From the NCBI RefSeq assembly GCF_900217905.1, contig NZ_OBMO01000013.1, positions 1 to 64,000 on the forward strand: 64,000 nucleotides of DNA, given 5' to 3'. Position 1 is the first letter of the stretch. Each line of letters opens with the position of its first letter. Position numbers and translations under genes: made by a program. Below, one piece after another: positions 10,296 to 24,241 of this stretch. The notes below the pieces were generated by a model. It did not search any database and was not told the DNA's origin. It saw only the letters and a program-made list of their open reading frames with translations. Source of the stretch: Alloalcanivorax xenomutans (GTDB lineage: Bacteria > Pseudomonadota > Gammaproteobacteria > Pseudomonadales > Alcanivoracaceae).

Positions 10296-10315
10296 CCGGC
10301 CGCCTTGGCGGCCGG
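10296..10315. other. GC hairpin in the ftsA-ftsZ spacer
   Basis: CCGGCCGCC and GGCGGCCGG form a perfect 9-bp stem around two bases. On the ftsA-ftsZ strand it is followed by AATTGAAAAAAC, not a T-run, so it is unlikely to be an efficient terminator. It may protect or process the mRNA ahead of the ftsZ ribosome site. Confidence 0.5.
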
Positions 10316-10338
10316 GCCTGAAACCGTTGCAAATCGAC

Positions 10339-11574
10339 TTAGAAATTGCCCTGGAACCAGCGCTTGAAGCGCTCGACCCAGTTCACCTGTCCACCACCGG
10401 CCTGGGCGCGCGCGCTCAAGCCTTCCTTTTCCATCCGCAGCCCGTAGAGCAGCAAGCCCACGGAAGTGGAATAAATCGGGTTGCGCACCACATCGGTGAG
10501 CCCGGCCACGCCCTGCGGCGTACCCAGCCGCACCGGCATATGGAAAATTTCCTCCGCCAGTTCCACCGCGCCTTCGATCTTGGAGGAGCCGCCGGTGAGC
10601 ACGATGCCGCCGGGGATCAGGTCCTCGTACCCGGACCGGCGGATTTCCGCCTGGATCAGGGTGAACAGCTCGTCGTAACGCGGCTCCACCACCTCGGCCA
10701 GATTCTGGCGGCTGAGGGTCCGTGGCGGCCGGTCGCCGACGCTCGGCACCTTGATGGTTTCGTCGGCGCCGGCCAGTTGCGTCAGCGCGCAGGCGTACTT
10801 GATCTTGATCTCGTCGGCGTGCTGTTTCGGCGTGCGCAGCGCCATGGCGATATCGTTGGTGACCTGATCACCGGCAATCGGAATATTGGCGGTGTGGCGG
10901 ATCGCCCCTTCGGTGAAGATGGCGATATCGGTGGTGCCGCCGCCGATGTCGACGATACATACGCCCAATTCACGCTCGTCCTCGGTAAGCACCGAATAGG
11001 CGCTGGCCAGTTGCTCGAGGATGATGTCCTCCACTTCGAGACCGCAGCGGCGCACGCATTTTTCCACGTTCTGGGCGGCGTTCACGGCGCAGGTCACCAG
11101 GTGCACCTTGGCTTCCAGACGCACCCCGCTCATGCCCACCGGTTCGCGCACTCCTTCCTGGTTGTCCACCACGTATTCCTGCGGCAGCACATGCAGGGTC
11201 TTCTGGTCCGCCGGAATCGCCACCGCCTGGGCGGCGTCGATGACGCGGTCGATATCCGCCTGCATCACCTCCCGGTCACGGATGGCGACAATGCCGTGGG
11301 AGTTGAGGCTGCGCACGTGGGATCCGGCGATGCCGGCGTAGACCGAGTGGATCTGGCAGCCGGCCATCAGCTCCGCCTCCTCCACCGCCCGCTGGATCGA
11401 GCGCACCGTGGCCTCGATATCCACCACCACGCCTTTCTTCATGCCGCGGGAGGGCTGCGACCCAAGGCCCACCACCTCGACGGTGCCTTCGCTGGTCACC
11501 TGACCGACGATCGCCACCACCTTGGAGGTACCGATGTCCAGTCCCACGATCATGTTGTCCATTGCGTTCGCCAT
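10339..11574 (-). CDS. ftsA: Cell division protein FtsA
   Basis: Actin-like ATPase that tethers FtsZ to the membrane and recruits later division proteins. 411 residues. The phosphate-1 motif VGLDIGTSKVVAIVG is at the start, a second nucleotide motif (CIVDIGGGTTDIAIF) is central, and the C-terminal helix (VNWVERFKRWFQGNF) is the amphipathic membrane target. I take the ATG at 11574, preceded by GAGG, 19 bases after the ftsQ stop; the open frame upstream is ftsQ in another phase. Confidence 0.96.
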   Translation of the reverse strand: MANAMDNMIVGLDIGTSKVVAIVGQVTSEGTVEVVGLGSQPSRGMKKGVVVDIEATVRSIQRAVEEAELMAGCQIHSVYAGIAGSHVRSLNSHGIVAIRDREVMQADIDRVIDAAQAVAIPADQKTLHVLPQEYVVDNQEGVREPVGMSGVRLEAKVHLVTCAVNAAQNVEKCVRRCGLEVEDIILEQLASAYSVLTEDERELGVCIVDIGGGTTDIAIFTEGAIRHTANIPIAGDQVTNDIAMALRTPKQHADEIKIKYACALTQLAGADETIKVPSVGDRPPRTLSRQNLAEVVEPRYDELFTLIQAEIRRSGYEDLIPGGIVLTGGSSKIEGAVELAEEIFHMPVRLGTPQGVAGLTDVVRNPIYSTSVGLLLYGLRMEKEGLSARAQAGGGQVNWVERFKRWFQGNF

Positions 11575-11593
11575 TAGCGCCTGCCTCGATCCG

Positions 11594-14822
<3,229 letters not shown>

Positions 14823-14833
<11 letters not shown>

Positions 14834-15890
14834 CGGCCACCTCCTCACAAAGTCGGGCCACTCGCTCGGCGCTGTCGGCGATGGCCAGTTGACGGGCGCG
14901 GCAGGCGAGTTCCGCCAGCGCGTCCCGCTCGGTCATGCCGGCCAGGCTGCGCGCCAGGGCGCTGGCGTTCATATCCCGCTGCGGCAGCATCAGGGCGGCG
15001 CCACGATCCACCAGCCAGTTGGCGTTCAGAGTCTGGTGGTCGTCCACCGCCGTCGGCAGCGGCACGAACAACGCCGCCACGCCGGCGGCGGCCACTTCCG
15101 CCACGGTCAGGGCGCCGGCACGGCAGACCACCAGATCGGCCCAGTCATAGGCCTGCGCCATGTCATCGATGAATTCGGTCACCGTGGCGTTGAGCCCCAA
15201 CGCCTTGTATACCGGCCGGGCCTCCTCGGCGCGGCCACGACCACATTGGTGGCGCACTTCCAGGTGTGGCCCCAGCGCGGCCAGCAGCAGTTCCGGCAAA
15301 TCCTGATTCAAGGCCAGAGCGCCCTGGCTGCCGCCCAGCACCAGCACCCGCAGGGGGCCGCGCCGGCTGGCGTAGCGCTGGGCCGGATCGTTCAGGCCGG
15401 TGATCTCCTCGCGTACCGGATTACCCACCCAGATAGCGCCGGGCATGGCCCCTTCGAAGCCTTCCAGCACCTGATCACTGAAGCGGGCCAGCAACCGGTT
15501 GGTCATTCCCGGTACCGCATTCTGTTCGTGAATCACCAGAGGCACGCCGCACAGCCGCGCGGCGATACCGCCGGGGGCGCTGACGAAACCACCGAAGCCC
15601 ACCACCAGCACCGGCCGCTCGCGGCGAATCACCGACCGGGCCTGCCATACCGCGCGGATCAACTGCAGTGGGCCGATCAATTTGCGTTTGAGGCCGCCAC
15701 CGCGCAGCCGTCCCACGCCCAGGGTCGCCACCGGGAAGCCGTAACGCGGCACCAGCCGCGTTTCCATGCCGTCCTCGGCACCCAGCCAGAGGATGCGGTA
15801 ACCGGCGGCCTGCAATTGCTCGGCCACGGCCAGCGCGGGGAAAACGTGGCCACCGGTGCCGCCGGCCATGATCAGGATGGTCCCGCTCAT
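14823..15890 (-). CDS. murG: Lipid II synthase, UDP-GlcNAc transferase MurG
   Basis: Membrane-associated glycosyltransferase that adds GlcNAc to lipid I, giving lipid II. 355 residues, two Rossmann domains. The N-terminal [18 protein letters not shown] is the donor/acceptor loop signature; [13 protein letters not shown] and [17 protein letters not shown] are the other conserved motifs. The ATG at 15890 overlaps the ftsW stop by four bases (ATGA). Longer reading upstream runs through ftsW in another frame and is rejected. Confidence 0.96.
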
Positions 15891-17041
15891 CGCTTCGCCC
15901 TCCCCCGCGCTTGCAGTTCCTGCTGCTCCGCGCTGGCGCGCAATACCAGCGCCACCATCACCGCGGAAATCACCAGCGAAGAACCGCCATAGCTGACAAA
16001 AGGCAAAGTCAGCCCCTTGGTGGGCAGGACACCCATATTGACTCCCAGATTGATGAACGCCTGGGCGCAGAACACAAAGGCGATGCCGTAAACCACATAG
16101 GCGTGGTAGAGAAAACCCCGTTGCTCCAGGTTGTGGCCGATACGGAACACGCGCCAGCCGAGCAGGCCGAAGCCGAAAATCAGCAGCAAGGTACCGAACA
16201 GCCCCCACTCCTCCGCCAACACCGCGAAAACGAAATCGGTGTGCGCTTCCGGCAGGTAAAACAGTTTCTGCACGCTGTTACCCAGACCCACGCCAAACCA
16301 ATGGCCGCGACCAAAGGCGATCAGGCTCTGCGTCAGCTGATAGCCGGACCCGTATTGATCCGCCCAGGGATCGAGAAAACTCATCAGCCGCGCCACCCGG
16401 TAGGGCTCCGCCACGGCCACCAGGGCCGCCAGGCCCACCGCCACCAGCCCGATCAGCAGGAATCGCAGGGTCGGCACACCGGCCAGGAACAACATGCCCA
16501 TGGTGGTGATACCGAGCACCACCACGGCGCCGAAATCCGGTTCCAGCAACAGCATGAAAGTCAGCAGCCCGAGCACCCCCAGCGGCACGAAAAAAGCCTT
16601 CCACTGGGTTTCCAGTTCCGCCTTGCGCTGGGCCACGTAACCGGCCAGGTAAAGCACGAAACACAGCTTGACGATCTCGGAGGCCTGAATCGTCATACCC
16701 GGCAGCGCGATCCAGCGCGTGGAGCCGTTCACTTCACGGCCCAGACCAGGGACGAACACCAGAACCAGCGCCACCACCGCCACCGGCAGCATGGCGAAGC
16801 GCAGCCGCTCCAGCAGTGCCAGCGGCACACAGCAGTACACAGCGGCGCCGATGCCCAGGCTGATCAACAAATAAGTGCCATGGCGGATGCCGTAATAGAA
16901 CGGGTTATCCAGCCGGGTTTCGGCGATCTGCAGCGACGCGGACGTCACCATCACCAGCCCCACCAGCGTCAGACCGATCGCCGACCACATCAAAACCTGA
17001 TCGAGCTGCCCGGCCCGCGGGCGCATCAGCACACTAGCCAT
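15887..17041 (-). CDS. ftsW: Peptidoglycan glycosyltransferase FtsW (SEDS)
   Basis: SEDS-family polymerase of septal peptidoglycan, partner of FtsI. 384 residues with about ten membrane segments. Conserved pieces include the large periplasmic-loop motif REVNGSTRWI, PDFGAVVVLG and, near the end, GVLPTKGLTLPFVSYGGSSL. The start overlaps the murD end by eight bases. As in E. coli it lies between murD and murG. Confidence 0.96.
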   Translation of the reverse strand: MASVLMRPRAGQLDQVLMWSAIGLTLVGLVMVTSASLQIAETRLDNPFYYGIRHGTYLLISLGIGAAVYCCVPLALLERLRFAMLPVAVVALVLVFVPGLGREVNGSTRWIALPGMTIQASEIVKLCFVLYLAGYVAQRKAELETQWKAFFVPLGVLGLLTFMLLLEPDFGAVVVLGITTMGMLFLAGVPTLRFLLIGLVAVGLAALVAVAEPYRVARLMSFLDPWADQYGSGYQLTQSLIAFGRGHWFGVGLGNSVQKLFYLPEAHTDFVFAVLAEEWGLFGTLLLIFGFGLLGWRVFRIGHNLEQRGFLYHAYVVYGIAFVFCAQAFINLGVNMGVLPTKGLTLPFVSYGGSSLVISAVMVALVLRASAEQQELQARGRAKR

Positions 17042-18359
17042 GGCTCACCTCCCGGGCATGCCGGGCGAAATCATCGCCGCGTTCGGTGTAGCCGCTGTAC
17101 ATGTCGAAGGAGGCGCAGGCCGGCGACAGCAGCACGGCGTCACCGGGCTGGGCCAGTTGCCGCGCCCGTGTCACCGCCTCGGCCATGGTCTCGATCCGTT
17201 CACGAGGCACGCCGATCAGACCGTCCGCCACCTTGTCCGCGTCTTCACCGAGCAGCAGCGCCGCGCGCAGGTATTGCCGGGCAGGCTCCGCCAGCGGAGA
17301 GAAATCCTGCCCCTTGCCCTGCCCGCCGGCGATCAGAATCACCTTGCCGTTGATGGCTTCGCCAATGCCGGTCAACGCCGCCAGCGTGGCGCCCACATTG
17401 GTGGCCTTGGAATCGTTGAACCAACGCACGTCGCCGGCTTCCGCCACCATCTGGCAGCGATGGGGCAAGCCCTGGAACGCACACACCGTGGCCAGCGCGG
17501 TCTCCCGTTCCAGCCCCAGGGCATCGGCCATGGCCAGCACCGCCAGTACGTTCATGGCGTTGTGATGGCCGGTGAGCGTCAGCTGGTCCAGCGTCAACAG
17601 GGTTTCGCCCTTGTAAAGCAGAGCGTTCCGGTCGCTGTCGAGCCGATAGTCCGCTTGCGGGTGGCTGCCGAAGGTCACCTCCCGCGGCACCGGCACCTGA
17701 GGGCGGGTGGCCACGTCATCGCGATTCCATACCGCCACCTGACAGCCGTCGTAGATGCGCTGCTTGGCCGCCAGGTAGTCACTGAAGCGGTTGTAGCGAT
17801 CCAGATGGTCCTGGGACACATTGAGGATCGTGGCCACCTGGGCATTCAGGCTGTAGGTGGTCTCCAACTGGAAGCTGGACAGCTCCAGGACGTACAGACC
17901 GGCGTCGCTGGCGAGCAGATCCAGCGCCGGGATTCCCAGGTTGCCGCCAACCCCCGGCTGACGGCCGCAAGCTTCGGCCACTTCACCGAGCAGGGTGGTA
18001 ACGGTGCTCTTGGCATTGGAACCGGTGATCGCCACCAGCGGGCGGCTGGCGGCACGGGCGAACAGTTCGATGTCGCCGATCACTTCCTTGCCTTCCGCGA
18101 TCTGCGCGGCGATGGCCGGGGTGGAAATCGCCACGCCGGGGCTGACGATCAAACGGCGGGCACGTTCCATCCAGCCTTTCTTGAAGCCGCCGGTATGCAC
18201 CTTCAGTTTGGGGAATTCCGCGTGCAGATCATCCAGGCCCGCCGGAGCCTGACGGGTGTCGAGAGCGCGCACGGCCATACCCTGCCCCTGCAAATAGCGG
18301 AGCACGGAGCGGCCGGAAACACCCAGGCCAATGACCAGATCAAACGCGTCCTTCGTCAT
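17034..18359 (-). CDS. murD: UDP-N-acetylmuramoyl-L-alanine--D-glutamate ligase
   Basis: Adds D-glutamate to the peptide stem. 441 residues. The N-terminal VIGLGVSGRSVLRYL is the UDP-sugar site, ITGSNAKSTVTTLLGEV the ATP P-loop, and WFNDSKATNVGATLAAL the C-terminal conserved block. I take the ATG at 18359, preceded by GAGGTAAGG and two bases after the mraY stop; the open frame upstream is mraY coding DNA. Confidence 0.96.
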   Translation of the reverse strand: MTKDAFDLVIGLGVSGRSVLRYLQGQGMAVRALDTRQAPAGLDDLHAEFPKLKVHTGGFKKGWMERARRLIVSPGVAISTPAIAAQIAEGKEVIGDIELFARAASRPLVAITGSNAKSTVTTLLGEVAEACGRQPGVGGNLGIPALDLLASDAGLYVLELSSFQLETTYSLNAQVATILNVSQDHLDRYNRFSDYLAAKQRIYDGCQVAVWNRDDVATRPQVPVPREVTFGSHPQADYRLDSDRNALLYKGETLLTLDQLTLTGHHNAMNVLAVLAMADALGLERETALATVCAFQGLPHRCQMVAEAGDVRWFNDSKATNVGATLAALTGIGEAINGKVILIAGGQGKGQDFSPLAEPARQYLRAALLLGEDADKVADGLIGVPRERIETMAEAVTRARQLAQPGDAVLLSPACASFDMYSGYTERGDDFARHAREVSHG

Positions 18360-18361
18360 CC

Positions 18362-19444
18362 TTACCTCAGTTTCAGGGTCGCCAGACCCACCAGTACGAG
18401 CATTACGGTAATAATCCAGAACCGGACGATGATCTTCGGTTCCGGCCACCCCTTCAGTTCAAAGTGGTGGTGAATGGGCGCCATGCGGAAGATGCGCCGG
18501 CCGGTGAGCTTGAACGACGCCACCTGCAACATCACCGACACGGTCTCCATCACGAACACACCGCCCATGATGAACAGCACGATTTCCTGGCGGACGATCA
18601 CCGCCATCACGCCGAGCACCGCGCCCAGCGCCAACGCGCCCACATCGCCCATGAACACCTGGGCCGGATAGGCGTTGAACCAGAGAAAGCCAAGCCCCGC
18701 TCCGCACAGACCGGCGACGATCACCACCAGTTCGCCGGCACCGGCGATATAGGGGATCTGCAGGTAGGTGGCGAACTCGGCGTGGCCACTGGCGTAGGCG
18801 AAAATACCCAGCGCCGCCGCCACCAGCACGGTGGGCATGATCGCCAGCCCGTCCAGGCCATCGGTCAGGTTGACCGCGTTGGAGGTGCCGTTGATGACGA
18901 AATAGGTCAGTACCACATAGAACCAGCTCAGGTTGATGGCCACGTTCTTGAAGAACGGCACGATCAATTGCGTTTCCGCCGGGCTTTGCGCGGTGAAGAA
19001 CAGCACCAGTGCCGCGCCCAGCGCCCCCACCGACTGCCAGAAGTATTTCCAGCGCGCCGGCAGGCCGCGCGGGTTCTTTTCGATCACCTTGCGCCAGTCG
19101 TCCACCCAGCCGACGGCGCCGAACACCACCAGCACGCCCAGTGTTACCCAGACGTAGCGATTGGACAGGTCCGCCCACAGCAGCGTCGCCACGGCGATGG
19201 AAACCAGAATCAGACCGCCGCCCATGGTCGGCGTGCCGGCCTTGCTCAGATGGCTCTTCGGGCCGTCGTCCCGGATCGCCTGGCCGACCTGTTTTTCCTG
19301 CAGTTTGCGAATCATCACCGGCCCGATCCAGAACGCCAGGAACAGCGCGGTGAGCACCGCCATGATGGCGCGCATGGTGATGTACTGGAAAACCAGGAAT
19401 CCGCTGTACAGGCTCGATAGATTCTCCGCCAGCCAAAGCAGCAT
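18362..19444 (-). CDS. mraY: Phospho-N-acetylmuramoyl-pentapeptide transferase
   Basis: Makes lipid I by moving phospho-MurNAc-pentapeptide onto undecaprenyl phosphate. 360 residues, about ten membrane segments. Diagnostic motifs are GTPTMGG, the catalytic [10 protein letters not shown] and the Mg-binding/substrate block [15 protein letters not shown]. Its ATG directly abuts the TAA stop of murF with no spacer, so reinitiation is likely. Confidence 0.97.
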   Translation of the reverse strand: MLLWLAENLSSLYSGFLVFQYITMRAIMAVLTALFLAFWIGPVMIRKLQEKQVGQAIRDDGPKSHLSKAGTPTMGGGLILVSIAVATLLWADLSNRYVWVTLGVLVVFGAVGWVDDWRKVIEKNPRGLPARWKYFWQSVGALGAALVLFFTAQSPAETQLIVPFFKNVAINLSWFYVVLTYFVINGTSNAVNLTDGLDGLAIMPTVLVAAALGIFAYASGHAEFATYLQIPYIAGAGELVVIVAGLCGAGLGFLWFNAYPAQVFMGDVGALALGAVLGVMAVIVRQEIVLFIMGGVFVMETVSVMLQVASFKLTGRRIFRMAPIHHHFELKGWPEPKIIVRFWIITVMLVLVGLATLKLR

Positions 19445-20776
19445 TTAGTGTCCCCCCTTGAGTTCTTCAAGCCGGTGCACCACAAGCTCCATGCGGGCAG
19501 TGCGTGAGCCTTTCACCAATACCGTGCCGCCAGCGTCGAGAACCGTGCCGGCGCGCGCGGCGGCGTCATCGTGATCCGTCGCCAAAACAGCGCCTTCGCC
19601 GAAACCCGCCGCGGCGGCTTCCGCTCCCGGCATGGCAATCAAAAGATCCAGATCCCGGGCCGCCTCTTCGCCCAGGGCACGCATGATGTCACCGGCGCCG
19701 GGCCCCAATTCCCCCAAAGCCCCCAGCACCAGAGTTCGCGGCGCCGGCCGGTCGGCCAGCCAGCGCACCGCCACCCGCACCGATCCGGGGTTGGCGTTGT
19801 AGGTGTCGTCCACCAACAGGCCGCGCCCCAGCGTCTTCAGATTCATCCGCCCCGGCACCGGGCTCAGCGATTGCCAGCGGTCGACCACATCGGCCAGTTC
19901 CACACCCAGAGCATTGACCGCGCCCAGGGCCAGCAGCGCATTTTGTACCTGATGGGCGCCGGCCAGCGGCACCCGCACCGGCAGCCCCTGAGGCATCAGC
20001 CGGAAACGCACTTCACGGTCCTCCAGAACCACCTCTTCGGCCCGCAGCGCGCCATCCGCGCCGCCGACCCGGACCACGTTCAAGCCGTGCCTGGCGGCTT
20101 CCCCGGCGAAAAAGTCGGCGAAGCCATCGTCATTGTTGATCACCGCGGTGGCCCCCGGCTCACAGCCGGTGAAGATTTCCGCCTTGGCGCGGGCAATGCC
20201 TTCCATGGTGCCGAAGCCCTCCAGATGAGCGCCGGTCACATTGGTGATCAACACCACCCGCGGCCGCACCAGGGAGCTGGTCCAGGCGATTTCACCCGGC
20301 GCATTGGCACCCAGTTCGATCACTGCCTGACGCACCTGATCATCGAACCGCAGCAGCGTCAGCGGTACCCCGATGTCGTTGTTGAGATTGCCTCGGGTGG
20401 CCAGGGTCCCTTCGCCCAGCAACGCGGCGATCATTTCCTTCACCGTGGTCTTGCCGGCGTTGCCGGTCACCGCCACCCGGGGCACCGGGAACCCGGCGGC
20501 GTAACCCGCCGCCAGCAGGCCCAGGCCACGGCGCGAATCCGCCACCTTCACCTGGGACTCGAAAACGTCCTGATCCGCTTCCACCAGCGCGGCCACGGCG
20601 CCGGCTTCACGGGCCTGTTGCAAAAAGGCATGGCCGTCGAAGCGTTCGCCACGCAGTGCCACGAACAAGGCACCGGCGGACAATTGGCGGGTATCGGTGG
20701 ACACCGCGCTGATATCCTGATCGGCGCCGCGCAGTACGCCACCGGTCCACTCGCTGATCCGCGACAGACGCATCAT
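19445..20776 (-). CDS. murF: UDP-MurNAc-tripeptide--D-alanyl-D-alanine ligase
   Basis: Adds the D-Ala-D-Ala dipeptide made by Ddl, completing the pentapeptide. 443 residues. [19 protein letters not shown] is the P-loop, and [15 protein letters not shown] is the conserved C-terminal-domain motif. Two ATG codons (20776 and 20773) start the frame and overlap the murE TGA. Neighbours murE and mraY act immediately before and after it in the pathway. Confidence 0.96.
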   Translation of the reverse strand: MMRLSRISEWTGGVLRGADQDISAVSTDTRQLSAGALFVALRGERFDGHAFLQQAREAGAVAALVEADQDVFESQVKVADSRRGLGLLAAGYAAGFPVPRVAVTGNAGKTTVKEMIAALLGEGTLATRGNLNNDIGVPLTLLRFDDQVRQAVIELGANAPGEIAWTSSLVRPRVVLITNVTGAHLEGFGTMEGIARAKAEIFTGCEPGATAVINNDDGFADFFAGEAARHGLNVVRVGGADGALRAEEVVLEDREVRFRLMPQGLPVRVPLAGAHQVQNALLALGAVNALGVELADVVDRWQSLSPVPGRMNLKTLGRGLLVDDTYNANPGSVRVAVRWLADRPAPRTLVLGALGELGPGAGDIMRALGEEAARDLDLLIAMPGAEAAAAGFGEGAVLATDHDDAAARAGTVLDAGGTVLVKGSRTARMELVVHRLEELKGGH

Positions 20777-22245
20777 GCCTGGCCTCCCCGGCGCGCCAGC
20801 GCCGCCCGGGCCAGGGCCCGGTCGTCCATGGGATAACGGTGGCCAGCCACTTCCTGATAAGTTTCGTGGCCTTTGCCAGCGATCAGCACCACGTCACCGG
20901 CCTCGGCCTCGGCGATGGCACGGGCCACGGCTTCGGGCCGGTCACTCAGACACAACGCTTCTTGTGGCCGGTTCATGCCGCCGCGGATCTGCCCGATGAT
21001 GCCTTCCGGCGCCTCATTGCGCGGGTTATCGCTGGTGAGCACCACTCGGTCGGCCAACTTTTCCGCTACCGCGCCCATCAGCGGGCGCTTGCCGGTGTCA
21101 CGGTCACCGCCGCAACCCACCACGCACCACAAGCGGCCAGGGAAGTGGCCGCGCACGCCGCTCAGGGCTTTCTCCAGACCATCCGGTGTATGGGCATAAT
21201 CCACCACCACCACCGGCTGCCCCGGCTGGCACAGGGACTCCATCCGTCCCGGCACCGGCGTCAGCGCGCCCAGCCCCTGGCCGAGCGCCTCGTTGCTCCA
21301 ACCCAAGCCGTGCAGAACCCCGGCCACCGCCATCACATTGCTCAGATTGAAGTCGCCGTACAGCGGCAGGCGCAGGGATAACGGCTCGCCGCCCACGCTC
21401 AACACCATTTCCATGCCTTCCGGCAGGGCCCGATGCTCCAGACAGCGCACGGTGGCGCCATCCGCGGATCCAAAGGTCACGCAACGCACACCATCGTCAA
21501 GGCTGGCCACCAGCGTGGAGGCCGCGTCGTCATCGGTGTTGATCACCGCCATGGCCAGCCCCGGACGGGTGAACAGAGAGCGCTTGGCATTCAGGTAGGC
21601 GTCCATGCTGCCGTGGTAATCCAGGTGATCGCGGCTGAGATTACTGAACACCGCGCAGGACACCCGGGTATCCCCCAGACGCCCCTGATCCAAAGCGTGG
21701 GAGGACACTTCCATGGCGACATAATCGGCGCCCTTTTCCCGTAAGCCATGCAGCGCCGACTGCAGGGTGATCGGATCCGGCGTGGTGTGGCCGGTATCCG
21801 CCTCGTCCCCTTTCAGCCCCACGCCCAGAGTACCGACCAGGCCACAGCGGTGGCCGACGGCATCCAGAGCGTCGCGCAGAAACCAGGTAATGCTGGTTTT
21901 GCCATTGGTGCCGGTCACTCCGACAATCTGCAATTGGTCGGCGGGGCAACCATAAAAACGGGCCGCCAGGGTGCCGATCCCGCGGCCCAGCCCGGGAATC
22001 CCGATGCGCGGCACCGCGCCGCTCTGATCAACGGTGAAGGCATCGCCTTCCTGCAGGATGGCGGCGGCCCCGGCCTCGACGGCGGCACCGATATAACTGC
22101 GCCCATCAGCACGGAATCCAGGCACCGCCAGGAACACATCACCGGGACGGACCGCCCGGCTGTCCAGCCGCAACGCCATAACCGGCAAGCCGGCCAGGTC
22201 GGCCGGCAATGCCAGATCGGTCAGCAGTTGGCCCAGGGTGATCAT
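20773..22245 (-). CDS. murE: UDP-MurNAc-L-alanyl-D-glutamate--2,6-diaminopimelate ligase
   Basis: Adds the third amino acid of the stem peptide. 490 residues. [18 protein letters not shown] is the P-loop. The substrate-selecting DNPR motif ([12 protein letters not shown]) is present, which in this family means meso-diaminopimelate rather than lysine, as expected for a Gram-negative. It overlaps ftsI by four bases. Confidence 0.96.
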   Translation of the reverse strand: MITLGQLLTDLALPADLAGLPVMALRLDSRAVRPGDVFLAVPGFRADGRSYIGAAVEAGAAAILQEGDAFTVDQSGAVPRIGIPGLGRGIGTLAARFYGCPADQLQIVGVTGTNGKTSITWFLRDALDAVGHRCGLVGTLGVGLKGDEADTGHTTPDPITLQSALHGLREKGADYVAMEVSSHALDQGRLGDTRVSCAVFSNLSRDHLDYHGSMDAYLNAKRSLFTRPGLAMAVINTDDDAASTLVASLDDGVRCVTFGSADGATVRCLEHRALPEGMEMVLSVGGEPLSLRLPLYGDFNLSNVMAVAGVLHGLGWSNEALGQGLGALTPVPGRMESLCQPGQPVVVVDYAHTPDGLEKALSGVRGHFPGRLWCVVGCGGDRDTGKRPLMGAVAEKLADRVVLTSDNPRNEAPEGIIGQIRGGMNRPQEALCLSDRPEAVARAIAEAEAGDVVLIAGKGHETYQEVAGHRYPMDDRALARAALARRGGQA

Positions 22246-23981
22246 GTGCGACCCTCCCCGTCCGGCTCGCCGGCGATGACCCCTTCCGGTTTGTCCGGCG
22301 GCACGTGCATGGCGCGCAGGGCGCCGCCAACAATGGTGGAGAACACCGGCGCCGCCACCAGACCGCCGTAGTAGGCGCTTTGGTCCGGATCATCGATCAC
22401 CACCACGGCGGCGATGCGCGGATCGGTGGCCGGCGCCAGACCGGCGAAAATGCCCTGATAGCGGTGTTCGGCATAGCCGGTGGCGGTCAGTTTGTGCACC
22501 GTGCCGGTCTTGCCCGCCACCTGATAACCGGGGATACGGGCACGGCGGGCGGTGCCCAGCTGGCCGACCACGGTTTCCAGCATGTCGACAATGGCGCGGG
22601 CTGTATCCGTGCCAATCACCCGCTCGCCCTGGGGCGCTTCATCCACCTTGACCATGGACAGCGGCACCCGGCGCCCTTGATTACCGAGAATGGCGTAGGC
22701 CTGTGCCAGTTGCAGAGCGGTCACGCTGACGCCATAGCCGTAGGACAGCGCCGCCCGCTCCACATCACGCCACTTGGCACGGATCGGCAGCACCCCGCCG
22801 CTCTCGCCGGGAAAACGCACGCCAGTGGGCTGGCCGAAACCGAACCGCTCGAGCATGGCCGGCAACACCTGTTGATCCATGGACAGCGCCAGCTTGCTGG
22901 TGCCCACGTTGGAGCTCTTGGTCAGCACCGTGGTCACATCAATGACGCCGTAATCGCGATGATCGCGAATGGTTTTCGGCCCCACGCGCAGATAGCCCGG
23001 GTGGGTATTAATGGCGGTGGCGGGGGTGACCATGCCTTGCTCCAGGGCCGCGGCCACGGTGAACGGTTTCACCGTGGAACCGGGCTCGAACAGGTCGGTG
23101 ACGGCGCGGTTGCGCAGGCTGGCGGTATTGATGCCACTGCGGTTGTTGGGGTTGTAGCCCGGCTGGTTGACCATGGCCAGAACCTCGCCGGTCTTCACGT
23201 CCAGCACCACCACCGAACCGCCGGTGGCGCCGAAGCGATGCACCGCGGACATCAGTTCCTTGTAGGCCAGGTACTGCAACCGCAGATCCAGGCTCAGGGT
23301 GACATCCTCACCCGGACGCGCCGGTTCGATCAGTTCAATATCCTGAATCACCCGGCCCAGCAGGTCCCGGACCACTTTCTTGCGGCCCGGCGCGCCGGTG
23401 AGCTGTTTGTCGAAGGCCAGTTCCACGCCTTCCTGACCCTGTTCATCAATGTTGGTGAACCCGACCACATGGCTGGTCACTTCACCGGCCGGGTAATAAC
23501 GGCGGTACTCGGTCAGCGAGTAGATACCCGGCACGCCCAGGGACAATACGGATTCCGCCTGCTCCGGCGCCAACCCCCGGGCCAGATAAATGAACTCCCG
23601 GCTGGCGTGCGCCTTCACGCGCCGGGCGAAACGCGCCCGGTCAATAATCGGGTTGCCGGTCAGCTTGGACCATTGCTGCTGATTCTCCATCGCCTCCTGG
23701 GGATTCGCCCACAGCGTCACCACCGGAGTACTGACCGCCAGCGGCCGGCCATTGCGGTCGCGAATCACACCCCGGTTGGCGGCCAGAGGCTCCACCCGCA
23801 AATTACGGATATCCCCCTGGTGGGCCAGGAAATCGTGCTCGACCACCTGCAGATCCACCGCGCGCACCACCAGCACACCGGCGCACACCAGCCAGAACGC
23901 CAGCACCAAGTGCCAGCGTCTGCCGGTCCAGCGTTTGCTGGCGACCGGTTTGCGTGTCGCTTTGCGTTTGTTGGCGCTCAT
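22242..23981 (-). CDS. ftsI: Septal peptidoglycan transpeptidase FtsI (PBP3)
   Basis: Class B penicillin-binding protein that cross-links septal peptidoglycan with FtsW. 579 residues: a basic tail, one membrane helix near residues 23-43, a PBP dimerisation domain and a transpeptidase domain. The active-site triad of motifs is visible: STVK with Ser302 and Lys305, SSN (within [10 protein letters not shown]) and KTG (within [10 protein letters not shown]). The ATG at 23981 overlaps the ftsL stop; the open frame upstream is the other phase of ftsL. Confidence 0.96.
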   Translation of the reverse strand: MSANKRKATRKPVASKRWTGRRWHLVLAFWLVCAGVLVVRAVDLQVVEHDFLAHQGDIRNLRVEPLAANRGVIRDRNGRPLAVSTPVVTLWANPQEAMENQQQWSKLTGNPIIDRARFARRVKAHASREFIYLARGLAPEQAESVLSLGVPGIYSLTEYRRYYPAGEVTSHVVGFTNIDEQGQEGVELAFDKQLTGAPGRKKVVRDLLGRVIQDIELIEPARPGEDVTLSLDLRLQYLAYKELMSAVHRFGATGGSVVVLDVKTGEVLAMVNQPGYNPNNRSGINTASLRNRAVTDLFEPGSTVKPFTVAAALEQGMVTPATAINTHPGYLRVGPKTIRDHRDYGVIDVTTVLTKSSNVGTSKLALSMDQQVLPAMLERFGFGQPTGVRFPGESGGVLPIRAKWRDVERAALSYGYGVSVTALQLAQAYAILGNQGRRVPLSMVKVDEAPQGERVIGTDTARAIVDMLETVVGQLGTARRARIPGYQVAGKTGTVHKLTATGYAEHRYQGIFAGLAPATDPRIAAVVVIDDPDQSAYYGGLVAAPVFSTIVGGALRAMHVPPDKPEGVIAGEPDGEGRT

Positions 23982-24241
23982 GGCCGTGTCAACACTCGCT
24001 CGTCGGTGGTCGGGACTTTCATGCCCAGCTTTTCTCTGGCCAGGCTCTCCACCCGGGCGTAGCTGCCCCAGGTGCTGTGTTCCAAAAGCAATTGGCCCCA
24101 CTGGGTTTCCAGTTGCGCCTGGCGCCGCTGCAGCCGCTGACTCTCATCGGTCAGGCGACGTGCCTCGTGCACCGTATAACTGACGGCCAGTGCCGACCCC
24201 ACTACCAGGATCAGCAACGGCCAATGCAGCCAGCGGGCCAT
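23978..24241 (-). CDS. ftsL: Cell division protein FtsL
   Basis: 87-residue bitopic protein: a membrane helix right after the start (WLHWPLLILVVGSALAVSY) and a periplasmic leucine-zipper-like coiled coil (RRLTDESQRLQRRQAQLETQ). FtsL joins FtsB and FtsQ to activate FtsWI. Sequence conservation is low across bacteria; identity rests on size, topology and its invariant place between rsmH and ftsI. It overlaps both neighbours. Confidence 0.93.
   Translation of the reverse strand: MARWLHWPLLILVVGSALAVSYTVHEARRLTDESQRLQRRQAQLETQWGQLLLEHSTWGSYARVESLAREKLGMKVPTTDERVLTRP

Noticed and set aside
22305-24062. Long plus-strand open frame opposite ftsI
   Set aside because: Shadow of ftsI, with a His/Gly-rich composition typical of antisense frames and no domain.
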